In this document: positions 1-6,457 of the stretch, in pieces
Position numbering within the stretch: position 1 is the stretch's first letter
Layout: each line of letters opens with the position of its first letter
Assembly: GCA_023485715.1 (NCBI GenBank)
Contig: JAMCZG010000062.1
Span: 1-11,762 of the forward strand
DNA from: Patescibacteria group bacterium
Lineage (GTDB): Bacteria > Patescibacteriota > Microgenomatia > Levybacterales > UBA12049
DNA length: 11,762 bases
Reading direction: 5' to 3'
Translations under genes and position numbers: made by a program
Notes under the pieces: model-generated
Told to the model about the DNA's origin: nothing
The model's database searches: none
Seen by the model: the letters and a program-made list of their open reading frames with translations, nothing else

Positions 1-534
1 TAATATTTCAACCCATTTGTATCCGTCTCCGTACGCCCTAACCGCTATATCCCACAGATAATCTCCGCTTTTTACCGTGTACGACGACTCTGTAATTTTA
101 TTTGTTGTTACAACGTCTGATTGATTATTCTGGGCGATGGTTTTTTCACTACCCGCTTCAATTTTTGGAAGAGTAAGTTTTTGTCCGGATTCGATTACGT
201 TTGGGTTTGAAATATTATTCGCCTTTGCGATATCAACCCAGTTGTATCCTGATTTATAAGTTTTTTCAGAAATACTCCAAAGAGTGTCTCCGCTTGCAAC
301 AGTGTATTGATTTTTACTGTCTTGGGTTTCCTCAGTTGCCTGGGTTTTCTCAGAACTCGTTTCGGTTGTGGTGTTTCTGTTTACGTTCTCCTGGTTCCTG
401 TTTTTCAGAAACGAAATAACGAGAACCAACGATGTAACAACAACCACTATTCCTAAAATTAAGCTCACATACGACTCGCGTATTTTAAAACCTTTAAGTA
501 ATTTGTTGTCCTCTTTTGTTTTTCTTTTAGCCAC
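1..534 (-). CDS. Membrane-anchored LysM-domain protein (C-terminus beyond window)
   Basis: Partial gene; 178 residues are visible from a GTG start at 534 and the frame is still open at position 1. Residues 1-20 are basic and residues about 22-43 form one hydrophobic segment (LILGIVVVVTSLVLVISF), so the protein is probably a type II membrane protein with its body outside. A Thr/Ser/Glu-rich linker (about 50-75) precedes LysM domain 1 at about 77-124 (YTVASGDTLWSIS through LTLPK). A second polar linker leads to LysM domain 2 from about 152 (YTVKSGDYLWDIA), which is cut by the window edge. LysM domains bind the glycan chains of peptidoglycan, so a role at the cell wall is inferred. Any catalytic domain would lie outside the window. 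The start is chosen because AAGGAG sits 4 nt upstream and the only upstream in-frame alternative is weak. It lies downstream of tRNA-Asp on the same strand. Confidence 0.88.
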   Translation of the reverse strand, partial: MAKRKTKEDNKLLKGFKIRESYVSLILGIVVVVTSLVLVISFLKNRNQENVNRNTTTETSSEKTQATEETQDSKNQYTVASGDTLWSISEKTYKSGYNWVDIAKANNISNPNVIESGQKLTLPKIEAGSEKTIAQNNQSDVVTTNKITESSYTVKSGDYLWDIAVRAYGDGYKWVEIL

Positions 535-538
535 AATT

Positions 539-544
539 CTCCTT
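539..544 (-). promoter_or_regulatory. Shine-Dalgarno site of the LysM gene
   Basis: Read on the minus strand, AAGGAG lies 4 nt before the GTG at 534. The spacing is short, but this is the only purine-rich SD match nearby and it supports the GTG start. Confidence 0.6.
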
Positions 545-582
545 TCTGGACAGAGGGTAAAAATAATTTCTTTTTTGGCAGA

Positions 583-603
583 CCTCGCTAGTATTTAGCG
601 AGG
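583..603. repeat. Perfect 7-bp hairpin between tRNA-Asp and the LysM gene
   Basis: CCTCGCT (583-589) and AGCGAGG (597-603) are exact reverse complements around a 7-nt A/T-rich loop. No T-run follows on either strand, so it does not look like a Rho-independent terminator. It abuts the left copy of the tRNA-end repeat. It may shape the 5' part of the LysM transcript if that is read through from the tRNA promoter, but no function can be assigned. Confidence 0.6.
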
Positions 604-620
604 GCGGACCCGGCCGGATT
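603..620. repeat. Direct copy of the tRNA-Asp 3' end (left copy)
   Basis: The 18-mer ggcggacccggccggatt is identical to 706-723, which contains the 3' end of tRNA-Asp: end of the T-loop, 3' T-stem, 3' acceptor strand, discriminator and two following bases. The copies are 103 bp apart. The rest of a tRNA is absent around this copy, so it is a fragment and not a second tRNA gene. Confidence 0.85.
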
Positions 621-621
621 T

Positions 622-707
622 CCTTCGATTTCACTCAGGATACACTTCTCATCCGTCCGTTCCTTACTTCGCCAAACTCAATTGTTCGCCCTGAGTTTGT
701 CGAAAGG
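622..707. repeat. Imperfect inverted repeat, REP-like
   Basis: The left arm 622-639 (ccttcgatttcactcagg) and right arm 690-707 (cctgagtttgtcgaaagg) are imperfect reverse complements sharing the blocks TTCGA and ACTCAGG. They are separated by about 50 nt. The arms sit just inside the two 18-bp direct copies of the tRNA end, and the right arm overlaps the right copy by 2 nt. TTCGA...CTCAGG sequences resemble small dispersed palindromic repeats I recall from several bacterial groups. That resemblance is from memory and unverified. Confidence 0.6.
673..699. repeat. Perfect 8-bp hairpin downstream of tRNA-Asp
   Basis: CAAACTCA (673-680) and TGAGTTTG (692-699) pair perfectly around an 11-nt loop. 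On the minus strand this hairpin begins 8 nt after the tRNA 3' end. No T-run follows, so an intrinsic terminator is not supported; a role in tRNA 3' processing or transcript stability is possible. Its 692-699 arm is also part of the longer inverted repeat, so the two pairings exclude each other. Confidence 0.6.
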
Positions 708-723
708 CGGACCCGGCCGGATT
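706..723. repeat. Direct copy of the tRNA-Asp 3' end (right copy, inside the tRNA gene)
   Basis: Identical to 603-620. This copy is part of the functional tRNA-Asp gene: positions 708-723 are its 3' terminal bases read on the minus strand. Confidence 0.85.
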
Positions 724-780
724 CGAACCGGTGATTTCTTCCGTGACAGGGAAGTGTGTTAGCCGCTACACTACGGGTCC
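708..780 (-). tRNA. trnD: tRNA-Asp (anticodon GUC)
   Basis: The minus strand folds into a full cloverleaf. The acceptor stem GGACCCG/CGGGTCC has seven pairs. The D-arm is GTGT/ACAC with GG in the loop. The anticodon arm is CTTCC/GGAAG with loop CTGTCAC, giving anticodon GTC. The variable loop is 5 nt and the T-loop is TTCGAAT. Known AspRS identity elements are present: G73, G34-U35-C36, C38 and G10. Four T-stem pairs are good, but position 49-65 is A opposite C. The 3' CCA is not encoded (the bases after G73 are CCT), so a CCA-adding enzyme is needed. The last bases are duplicated at 603-620. Confidence 0.95.
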
Positions 781-804
781 AAATCATCGAAATGAATTCC
801 CCAT

Positions 805-833
805 ATCCTAACAAATTATTGCAATACAGTCAA
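805..833 (-). promoter_or_regulatory. Promoter of tRNA-Asp
   Basis: On the minus strand, TTGACT (833-828) is separated by 17 bp from TAGGAT (810-805), with TG one base upstream of the -10 (extended -10). Transcription would start near 798, about 18 nt before the mature tRNA 5' end. It overlaps the polX promoter on the other strand. Confidence 0.6.
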
Positions 834-847
834 TGCTTTGCTATGCT
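819..847 (+). promoter_or_regulatory. Promoter of polX
   Basis: TTGCAA (819-824), a 17-bp spacer and TATGCT (842-847) form a sigma70-type promoter with 4/6 matches in each box. The predicted start near 854 leaves only about 4 nt before the ATG at 858, where no Shine-Dalgarno is present. This suggests a nearly leaderless mRNA. Confidence 0.5.
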
Positions 848-857
848 TTTTTTGAAA

Positions 858-2627
858 ATGACAAACCATAAAATCGCCCAAATTTTAAGAAATGTCGCGG
901 CAGCCTACACGATAAAAAACCAAACAAAATTTCGGTTTCAGATCATCGCGTACCAAAAGGCCGCGGACGCGATCGAAAATTCGACAACAGAAATAAAAGA
1001 TTTAATTAAAGAAGGAAAACTCGAAACTCTCCCCGGAATCGGTCCATCGATAAAATCACATTTGGAAGAACTCGTAAAGACCGGAAAAGTAAAGCATTTT
1101 GCATGGGTTTTTAAAGATATACCGGAATCTTTATTTCCTCTACTCGAAATCCCAGGGTTCGGTCCCAAAACAGCTTACAGGTTGGTTCGGGAATTTAATC
1201 TTAAAGATCCCGAAACAGTCGTTTCTAGCCTCGAAAATATAGCAAAACAAGACAAAATCGCAAATCTCGATGGTTTTGGCGATAAATCTCAGACGGAAAT
1301 TATTACAGCTATCGAGGATTATAAGGCCGGCAAAGGGAAAACATCGCGAATGCCACTCCCGTTTGCTTCTGGATTAGCCCAAAAACTGGTCGACTATTTA
1401 AAAACGTCCAGAGACGCGATCGAGGTGTACCCCTTAGGAAGCTTAAGACGCATGGTTTCAACTATCGGCGACATCGATATTGCCGTATCGACCAAAAATC
1501 CGCGCGAAATTATAAAACACTTTGTCTCTTACCCTTACAAGGAGAGAATAATCGAGCAAGGTAAAGAAACCGCGTCAATATTGCTTTCTTCCGGCCGACA
1601 GGTGGATTTAATGACACAAACGCCAGGTAGCTTCGGATCACTCCTTCAGCATTTTACCGGAAGCAAAAATCACAACGTTCATCTTCGTGAATACGCTTTG
1701 CAAAAGAAATTCTCTCTTTCTGAACACGGAATCAAGAAAAAAGTAAAAAACGAATGGAAAAAACAAGATATTAAAACAGAAGAAGAATTTTATAAAACAC
1801 TCGGTCTTGACTGGATACCGCCTGAAATACGGGAAGATACAGGCGAAATCGAAGCATCTCTAGCTAAAAAACTTCCTGTTCTTGTTAAGCTAACAGATAT
1901 TAAGGGAGACCTTCATATTCACTCCAATTTCCCGCTCGAACCTAGCCACGATCTCGGGAACAATACGATGGAAGAGATGTTAAAAAAAGCGCACCAGCTC
2001 GGGTATGAATACATCGGTTTTTCCGAGCACAATCCCAGTGTATCAAAACATACAGAAGATCAAATTTACACTATCCTGCAAAAACGAAAGGAGAAAATTG
2101 AACAAATAAAATCGAGTATTAAAAATATACGAGTAATTAATTTACTTGAAGTTGACATATTATCCAATGGCAATCTATCTATAGATAACAAGACGTTAGG
2201 ATTACTCGACGCTGTTTTGGTGTCGATTCACTCCGCGTTTAATATGAATCGCCAAACCATGACCAAGAGAATTTTATCGGGCCTGTCCCATCCTAAAGCA
2301 AAAATTCTGGCTCACCCGACGGGAAGACTCTTAGAAAGCCGGCCCGGATATGAAGTAGATTTTGGTAAAATTTTCGACTTCTGTAAAAAGAACAATAAAG
2401 CACTCGAAGTAAACGCCTGGCCGACAAGACTTGATCTTCCTGATATAATAGTAAGAGAGGCTGTAAATAACGACGTTAAAATGGTTATCAATACAGACAG
2501 CCATTCACTGTGGCAAATGGATTTAATCAAATACGGCGTTTCTGTTGCAAGGCGGGGATGGGCAGAAAAAAAGGATATCTTGAATACATTAGCTTATGAA
2601 GATTTTATCAAATGGTTGTCTAAATAA
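858..2627 (+). CDS. polX: DNA polymerase/3'-5' exonuclease PolX (family X with PHP domain)
   Basis: 589 residues, near the ~570 usual for bacterial PolX, which fills gaps in base-excision repair in the cytoplasm. N-terminal helix-hairpin-helix DNA-binding motifs lie at about 58 (LPGIGPS), 98 (IPGFGPK) and 137 (LDGFGDK). The family X palm has GSLRRM at 194-199, catalytic Asp205 and Asp207 in GDIDI, and Asp250 in RQVDLM. The C-terminal PHP domain has HIH at 353-355, SEHN with His391, EVD at 431-433, His458, AHP with His486, and TDSH with Asp547/His549. All usual metal-ligand positions are filled, so nuclease activity is expected. The open frame extends upstream to a GTG at 756, but that lies inside the tRNA gene on the other strand. 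The ATG at 858 gives the family-like start MTNHKIAQIL. It is the first gene of the plus-strand run, 18 nt before lemA. Confidence 0.95.
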   Translation: MTNHKIAQILRNVAAAYTIKNQTKFRFQIIAYQKAADAIENSTTEIKDLIKEGKLETLPGIGPSIKSHLEELVKTGKVKHFAWVFKDIPESLFPLLEIPGFGPKTAYRLVREFNLKDPETVVSSLENIAKQDKIANLDGFGDKSQTEIITAIEDYKAGKGKTSRMPLPFASGLAQKLVDYLKTSRDAIEVYPLGSLRRMVSTIGDIDIAVSTKNPREIIKHFVSYPYKERIIEQGKETASILLSSGRQVDLMTQTPGSFGSLLQHFTGSKNHNVHLREYALQKKFSLSEHGIKKKVKNEWKKQDIKTEEEFYKTLGLDWIPPEIREDTGEIEASLAKKLPVLVKLTDIKGDLHIHSNFPLEPSHDLGNNTMEEMLKKAHQLGYEYIGFSEHNPSVSKHTEDQIYTILQKRKEKIEQIKSSIKNIRVINLLEVDILSNGNLSIDNKTLGLLDAVLVSIHSAFNMNRQTMTKRILSGLSHPKAKILAHPTGRLLESRPGYEVDFGKIFDFCKKNNKALEVNAWPTRLDLPDIIVREAVNNDVKMVINTDSHSLWQMDLIKYGVSVARRGWAEKKDILNTLAYEDFIKWLSK

Positions 2628-2630
2628 AGA

Positions 2631-2638
2631 GGAGGTGA
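2631..2638 (+). promoter_or_regulatory. Perfect Shine-Dalgarno of lemA
   Basis: GGAGGTGA is a full 8-base match to the anti-SD end of 16S rRNA, 7 nt before the lemA ATG. It is the strongest ribosome binding site in the window, while most neighbouring genes have none. Confidence 0.8.
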
Positions 2639-2645
2639 GAAAAAA

Positions 2646-3200
2646 ATGGGTTATTTTACAATAGGCATAATAGTTTTAATCGCGGTTGTTTTAGTGTATG
2701 CGTGGTCCGTTTATAATGGGCTCGCAACCATAAAGGTAAGAATTAAAGAAGCGTTTAGCGGGATCGATGTGCAATTAAAAAGGCGCGTTGATTTAATCCC
2801 TAATTTAATCGAAACCGTAAAGGGATACGCAAAACACGAAAAGGAAGTTTTTGAAAACGTGACTAAAGCAAGGTCCTCTCTTATGAAAGCCGAGGGCCCA
2901 CAAGAAAAAGCGGCGTCTAACGACATGCTAACAAACGCTTTAAAAAGTCTTTTCGCGGTTTCTGAAAATTATCCTGACTTAAAAGCGAGTCAAAATTTTT
3001 TAAGGCTTCAGGAAGAATTATCAGACACGGAAAATAAAATCGCGTATTCGAGACAATTTTATAATTCAAACGTCAGGGATTATAATACTATGCTTGCGAC
3101 TTTCCCGAGCGGCGTAGTAGGCAGAGTGTTTGGCTTTAAAGACGAAGAATTCTTTCAGACCGAAGAATCCGAACGCCAACCTGTCAAAGTAAAATTTTAG
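2646..3200 (+). CDS. lemA: LemA family membrane protein
   Basis: 184 residues, the usual size for LemA. One N-terminal hydrophobic segment (about 4-23, IGIIVLIAVVLVYAWSV) is followed by a long helical domain. Family signatures are FSGIDVQLKRRVDLIPNLIETVKGYA (about 38-63), the EN(Y)xxLKAS element near 126-134 and LQEELSDTENKIAYSRQFYN (about 140-159), with a closing VxVKF-like end. The topology is expected to be a short outside N-terminus and a helical body on the other side of the membrane. The molecular function is not settled; in many bacteria it is encoded next to HtpX or TPM-domain proteins, as here. htpX starts 3 nt after its stop, so the two are very likely co-translated from one mRNA. 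The start is fixed by a perfect Shine-Dalgarno. Confidence 0.95.
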   Translation: MGYFTIGIIVLIAVVLVYAWSVYNGLATIKVRIKEAFSGIDVQLKRRVDLIPNLIETVKGYAKHEKEVFENVTKARSSLMKAEGPQEKAASNDMLTNALKSLFAVSENYPDLKASQNFLRLQEELSDTENKIAYSRQFYNSNVRDYNTMLATFPSGVVGRVFGFKDEEFFQTEESERQPVKVKF

Positions 3201-3203
3201 AAA

Positions 3204-4103
3204 ATGACGATTTACTCACAAATTTCCGCGAATAAAATAAAAACGTGGATAATAATGATTTTGTTTGTCGTATTTATATCGACAGTCGCTTACGTGTTTA
3301 CAAAAGCGATGGGATACGATTTGTCTTTTGTCGGTCTCGCACTTATATTTTCGGGGTTAATGAGTTTCGGCAGTTATTATTATTCCGATAAAATAATTCT
3401 TTCGATGTCTGCTGCTAAACAAATAAAAGAATCCGATCATCGTGAACTTTTTCATATTGTCGAAAATTTATGCATCGGCGAGGGCCTCCCGATGCCAAAA
3501 ATATATATAATAAATGATTCTGCGCCCAACGCCTTTGCGACAGGGCGGGACCCCAAGCACGCGGTCGTGTGCGTCACAACGGGACTTCTCGACAAACTAA
3601 ATAAAGCAGAATTGGAAGGAGTTATTGCCCACGAATTATCCCATATTAAGAATTTTGACATCCGGCTTATGGCGATTGTTTCGATATTGGTCGGCGTTGT
3701 TGCTCTGTTTGCGGATTTTTTTACCAGAAGCCTATGGTTTGGAGGCAGAGACCGAGACAGGAATGAGGGCAGTAGCGCACAGGGAATCTTTATGTTGATC
3801 GGAGTAATCCTTGCGATTCTTTCCCCCCTTGTCGCGACGCTTATCCAGCTTGCAATTTCGAGGAAAAGAGAGCTTTTGGCAGATGCATCGGGCGCGCTTT
3901 TAACTCGTTACCCCGAAGGGCTCGCGTCAGCACTCGAAAAGATAGCAAAAGACAGGGAACCCCTCGAAGCAGCAAATAACGCCACGGCACATCTTTATAT
4001 CGAAAATCCGTTTAAAGGAAAGGAGACTCGGAATTGGTTTGCAGGACTTTTTAACACTCACCCGCCGGTTGAAGAACGAATTAAAATTCTCCGATCAATG
4101 TGA
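3204..4103 (+). CDS. htpX: Membrane zinc metalloprotease HtpX (M48 family)
   Basis: 299 residues, typical for HtpX, which degrades damaged or misfolded membrane proteins at the cytoplasmic face. The N-terminus MTIYSQISANKIKTW is family-like and leads into two membrane segments at about 14-34 and 40-60. The zinc site HELSH is at 143-147 and the third ligand is Glu223 in the SRKRELLAD segment. Two further hydrophobic segments lie at about 155-173 and 194-219, on either side of a charged loop (GGRDRDRNEG). The C-terminal NTHPPVEERIKIL is the usual family ending. No Shine-Dalgarno is evident. The stop overlaps the murT start by 4 nt (GTGA), implying translational coupling. The stop is TGA immediately followed by TAA. 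Confidence 0.96.
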   Translation: MTIYSQISANKIKTWIIMILFVVFISTVAYVFTKAMGYDLSFVGLALIFSGLMSFGSYYYSDKIILSMSAAKQIKESDHRELFHIVENLCIGEGLPMPKIYIINDSAPNAFATGRDPKHAVVCVTTGLLDKLNKAELEGVIAHELSHIKNFDIRLMAIVSILVGVVALFADFFTRSLWFGGRDRDRNEGSSAQGIFMLIGVILAILSPLVATLIQLAISRKRELLADASGALLTRYPEGLASALEKIAKDREPLEAANNATAHLYIENPFKGKETRNWFAGLFNTHPPVEERIKILRSM

Positions 4104-5404
4104 TAAATCTATTTTTAATTTATTTCGGAAAATTTACTTTATTTATTAGCCGTAGTTTTAATTTAGGACACGGATCTACGTGGCCCGGGCATATCGCACT
4201 TTCGGTAAACAAAAAATTTATTAACCAAACTTTAAAAAAATCGAGGGCAAAAATTGTCTTTATCGCAGGGACTAACGGAAAAACTACAACTACCAAATTG
4301 ATTCAAACTGTTTTGGAGAAAAACGGTAAGAAAGTTTTTGTTAATAATTCCGGGGCTAATTTATTAAACGGAATGTCAAGCTCGATAATCGAATATTCTT
4401 CCCTCTCCGGAAAAATAAAATGTGACTATTTTATATTTGAAATCGACGAAAATACCCTTCCTCTTTCGATTTCGGAAATAACTCCTGATTATTTGATAGT
4501 ATTAAATCTTTTCCGCGACCAATTAGACAGATACGGGGAAGTAGACACCATCGCTAAAAACTGGAAAAAGTCGATAGAAAAACTTCCCGAAAATTCGGTT
4601 GTTTTTTTAAACGCCGACGATCCGAAAATCGCGTATATCGGAAAAAATATAAAATCGAAAAAGTTATTTTTTGGAATTGACGATAAAAGTTTGGGTCAAA
4701 AAGATCTCCAATACGCTTCCGACTCGCTTTATTGTCCAAACTGCGACAAAAAACTCGATTACGAAACCGTATTTTATTCCCACCTAGGCATATGGCGTTG
4801 TAATAATTGTAGATTTAAACGACCCCCGCTTTCGGACAATGATGCTTCGTATTACCCTATGCAGGGAATTTATAACCGGTACAACACTTTGGCCTGTGTA
4901 ATTTTTTCAAGAACTATCGGAATCGATGAAACAAATACTAACAACGCTTTAAAAAAGTACTCCCCTGCATTCGGGAGACAGGAGAAGATAACGATTAATA
5001 ATAAAAATGTTCAATTATTCCTTTCCAAAAATCCGACGAGCTTTAATGAGTCGCTTAGAACTATAAAAGAATTAAACGCAAAAAATATCTTGATCGTTTT
5101 GAACAACAGGATTCCAGACGGATTGGACGTGTCCTGGATCTGGGATATCGATGTTGAAAAATATGTCGATGTTTTTAATAAAATATTTGTTTCCGGCGAC
5201 AGGTGTTACGACATGGGTTTAAGAATTAAATACTCAATGAAAAGCTTAAACGATAATTCAAAAGTCAGAATTTTTGAAAATTTAAAAGATGCGGTTGAAA
5301 AAGCCGTCGAAAATACGAATGAAAACGAGATCTTATTTATTCTTCCGACATATTCGGCGATGCTCGAAATACGAAAAATTTTAACAGGAAGGAAAATTTT
5401 ATAA
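4100..5404 (+). CDS. murT: Lipid II isoglutaminyl synthase, MurT subunit (Mur ligase family)
   Basis: 434 residues, matching MurT (~435). With GatD it amidates the alpha-carboxyl of D-Glu in lipid II to D-isoglutamine, using ATP and glutamine at the inner membrane face. The ATP-binding loop GTNGKTTTT is at 57-65. The signature NLFRDQLDRYGE is at 136-147. A MurT-specific four-cysteine ribbon (C212, C215, C234, C237) is inserted in the central domain. The C-terminal DUF1727-type region contains DGLDVSWIWDID (340-351). From family memory, an Asp in this stretch (here Asp349) reaches into the GatD active site. The start is GTG overlapping the htpX stop; no SD is seen. gatD follows after a single nucleotide, as expected for two subunits of one enzyme. 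Confidence 0.96.
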   Translation: MINLFLIYFGKFTLFISRSFNLGHGSTWPGHIALSVNKKFINQTLKKSRAKIVFIAGTNGKTTTTKLIQTVLEKNGKKVFVNNSGANLLNGMSSSIIEYSSLSGKIKCDYFIFEIDENTLPLSISEITPDYLIVLNLFRDQLDRYGEVDTIAKNWKKSIEKLPENSVVFLNADDPKIAYIGKNIKSKKLFFGIDDKSLGQKDLQYASDSLYCPNCDKKLDYETVFYSHLGIWRCNNCRFKRPPLSDNDASYYPMQGIYNRYNTLACVIFSRTIGIDETNTNNALKKYSPAFGRQEKITINNKNVQLFLSKNPTSFNESLRTIKELNAKNILIVLNNRIPDGLDVSWIWDIDVEKYVDVFNKIFVSGDRCYDMGLRIKYSMKSLNDNSKVRIFENLKDAVEKAVENTNENEILFILPTYSAMLEIRKILTGRKIL

Positions 5405-5405
5405 C

Positions 5406-6164
5406 ATGAAATATCAAATTACGGTCGCATGGCTGTATCCGGACTTAATGAATACTTACGGTGACCGGGGAAATATTATCTGTATTAAAAAAAGATGCGA
5501 ATGGAGAGATATAACGTGCAAAATAAAAGAGTTAAATACTGATTTTGACAAAAGAGAATTAGAAAACTGTGACATTTTGTTTATGGGAGGTGCACAAGAC
5601 CGTCAGCAACAAATCGTTACAAAAGATATTAAGGGAGAAAAGTCAAATATTATAAAAGAGATGATCATAAACGGGACTCCGGGGCTTTTTATTTGCGGTG
5701 CTTACCAATTCTTGGGGAACTACTACAAAGAATCAGACGGAGCGATTATTGATTGTCTTAAAATCTTGGATTTATACACTGAATCCCCAAAAGAAAGCAA
5801 CAATAGATTGATCGGTGATATCGCGATAAAAAGTTATTTTTTAAAGGACAAACCATACACGCTTATCGGCTTTGAAAATCACGGGGGACGGACATATTTA
5901 GGAAAAAACCTAAAACCACTCGGAAAAGTAGTTTCGGGATACGGAAACAACGGCGAAGACAGCACTGAAGGAATTATTTACAAAAATATAATTGGTACTT
6001 ATTCACACGGCCCGGTTCTTCCAAAAAACCCGAAATTAGCCGATTTTTTAATCGAAGCCTCGCTTAAAATAAAATATAAAAATATAAAACTAAAAGAGAT
6101 TAACGACATACTAGAAACAAAGGCGAGAGAAGCGATTGCGAACCGGCTTGATCTTGAGCTATAA
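5406..6164 (+). CDS. gatD: Lipid II isoglutaminyl synthase, glutamine amidotransferase subunit GatD
   Basis: 252 residues; a class I, cobyric-acid-synthase-like glutaminase that releases ammonia from glutamine for MurT. The N-terminus carries the family signature LYPDLMNTYGDRGNI (10-24). The nucleophile is Cys97 in FICGAYQFLG, where the usual CGGYQ has Ala in place of the second Gly. The catalytic His is His201 in TYSHGPVLPKNP. Another conserved stretch is GFENHGGRT (155-163). It starts 1 nt after murT; a purine-rich GGAAGG lies upstream but too far to be a good SD. The stop codon is embedded in the predicted -10 box of gatC. It should not be confused with the archaeal GatD of GatDE. Confidence 0.95.
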   Translation: MKYQITVAWLYPDLMNTYGDRGNIICIKKRCEWRDITCKIKELNTDFDKRELENCDILFMGGAQDRQQQIVTKDIKGEKSNIIKEMIINGTPGLFICGAYQFLGNYYKESDGAIIDCLKILDLYTESPKESNNRLIGDIAIKSYFLKDKPYTLIGFENHGGRTYLGKNLKPLGKVVSGYGNNGEDSTEGIIYKNIIGTYSHGPVLPKNPKLADFLIEASLKIKYKNIKLKEINDILETKAREAIANRLDLEL

Positions 6165-6165
6165 T
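6136..6165 (+). promoter_or_regulatory. Internal promoter for gatCAB, overlapping the gatD stop
   Basis: TTGCGA (6136-6141), an 18-bp spacer and a perfect TATAAT (6160-6165). The gatD TAA (6162-6164) lies inside the -10 box. The predicted transcription start coincides with the gatC GTG at 6172, 6 nt after the box, so the mRNA would be leaderless. Confidence 0.55.
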
Positions 6166-6171
6166 AAACTC

Positions 6172-6453
6172 GTGAAAATTAATGTTTCAAATATCGCAAA
6201 ACTCGCGAATTTAGCCTTAGAAGACAATGAAAAAAAATCCTTCGAAGATCAACTTTCAGAAATATTAAACTACGTCGAAAAACTCAAGGAATTGAACACA
6301 GACGCTGTTTCCGAAACAAGCCAAGTTACGGATCTCGAAAATGTAAAAAGAGAAGACAAAACTACCCCGTCTTTATCTCAGGAAGAAGTTTTATCTAACA
6401 CAAGCTCAAAACACAACGGGTTTTTTAAAACAGAAGCTATTTTAACAGAATAA
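6172..6453 (+). CDS. gatC: Asp/Glu-tRNA amidotransferase subunit C (GatC)
   Basis: 93 residues, normal for GatC, the small belt-like subunit that wraps around GatA and stabilises the GatA-GatB complex. Family features are IAKLANLALEDNEKK near the start, FEDQLSEILNYVEKLKELNT in the middle, and the C-terminal LENVKREDKTTPSLSQEE with NGFFKTEAIL. The open frame reaches upstream to TTG 6136 inside gatD, but the GTG at 6172 gives the expected N-terminus (VKINVSNIAKLA). It also lies 6 nt behind a perfect TATAAT, fitting leaderless translation; no SD is present. gatA begins 4 nt after the stop. Confidence 0.92.
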   Translation: MKINVSNIAKLANLALEDNEKKSFEDQLSEILNYVEKLKELNTDAVSETSQVTDLENVKREDKTTPSLSQEEVLSNTSSKHNGFFKTEAILTE

Positions 6454-6457
6454 ATTT

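Noticed and set aside
201..598. Two small plus-strand open frames (72 and 76 residues)
   Set aside because: They lie opposite the LysM gene, which has clear domain motifs, and their translations resemble nothing; they are antisense shadows.
583..603. Hairpin as a Rho-independent terminator
   Set aside because: No T-run follows the stem on either strand.
756..857. Upstream extension of polX to a GTG at 756
   Set aside because: It would begin inside the tRNA-Asp gene on the other strand and pass through the promoter region. The extra 34 residues do not resemble the family, and the ATG at 858 gives the expected N-terminus.
4098..4106. Alternative genetic code (TGA read as Gly), suggested by the htpX end TGA TAA
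   Set aside because: A recoded TGA would add only one residue here, but none of the other genes contains an internal TGA, which they would if TGA were a sense codon.
6136..6171. Upstream start for gatC at TTG 6136
   Set aside because: It would overlap gatD by 29 nt and add a non-family N-terminus; GTG 6172 fits the family length and the promoter position.
6421..6435. Possible -1 frameshift slip site (T/A run) near the end of gatC
   Set aside because: The codons are TTT TTT AAA, so the heptamer is not in the required phase, and gatC is complete without a shift.
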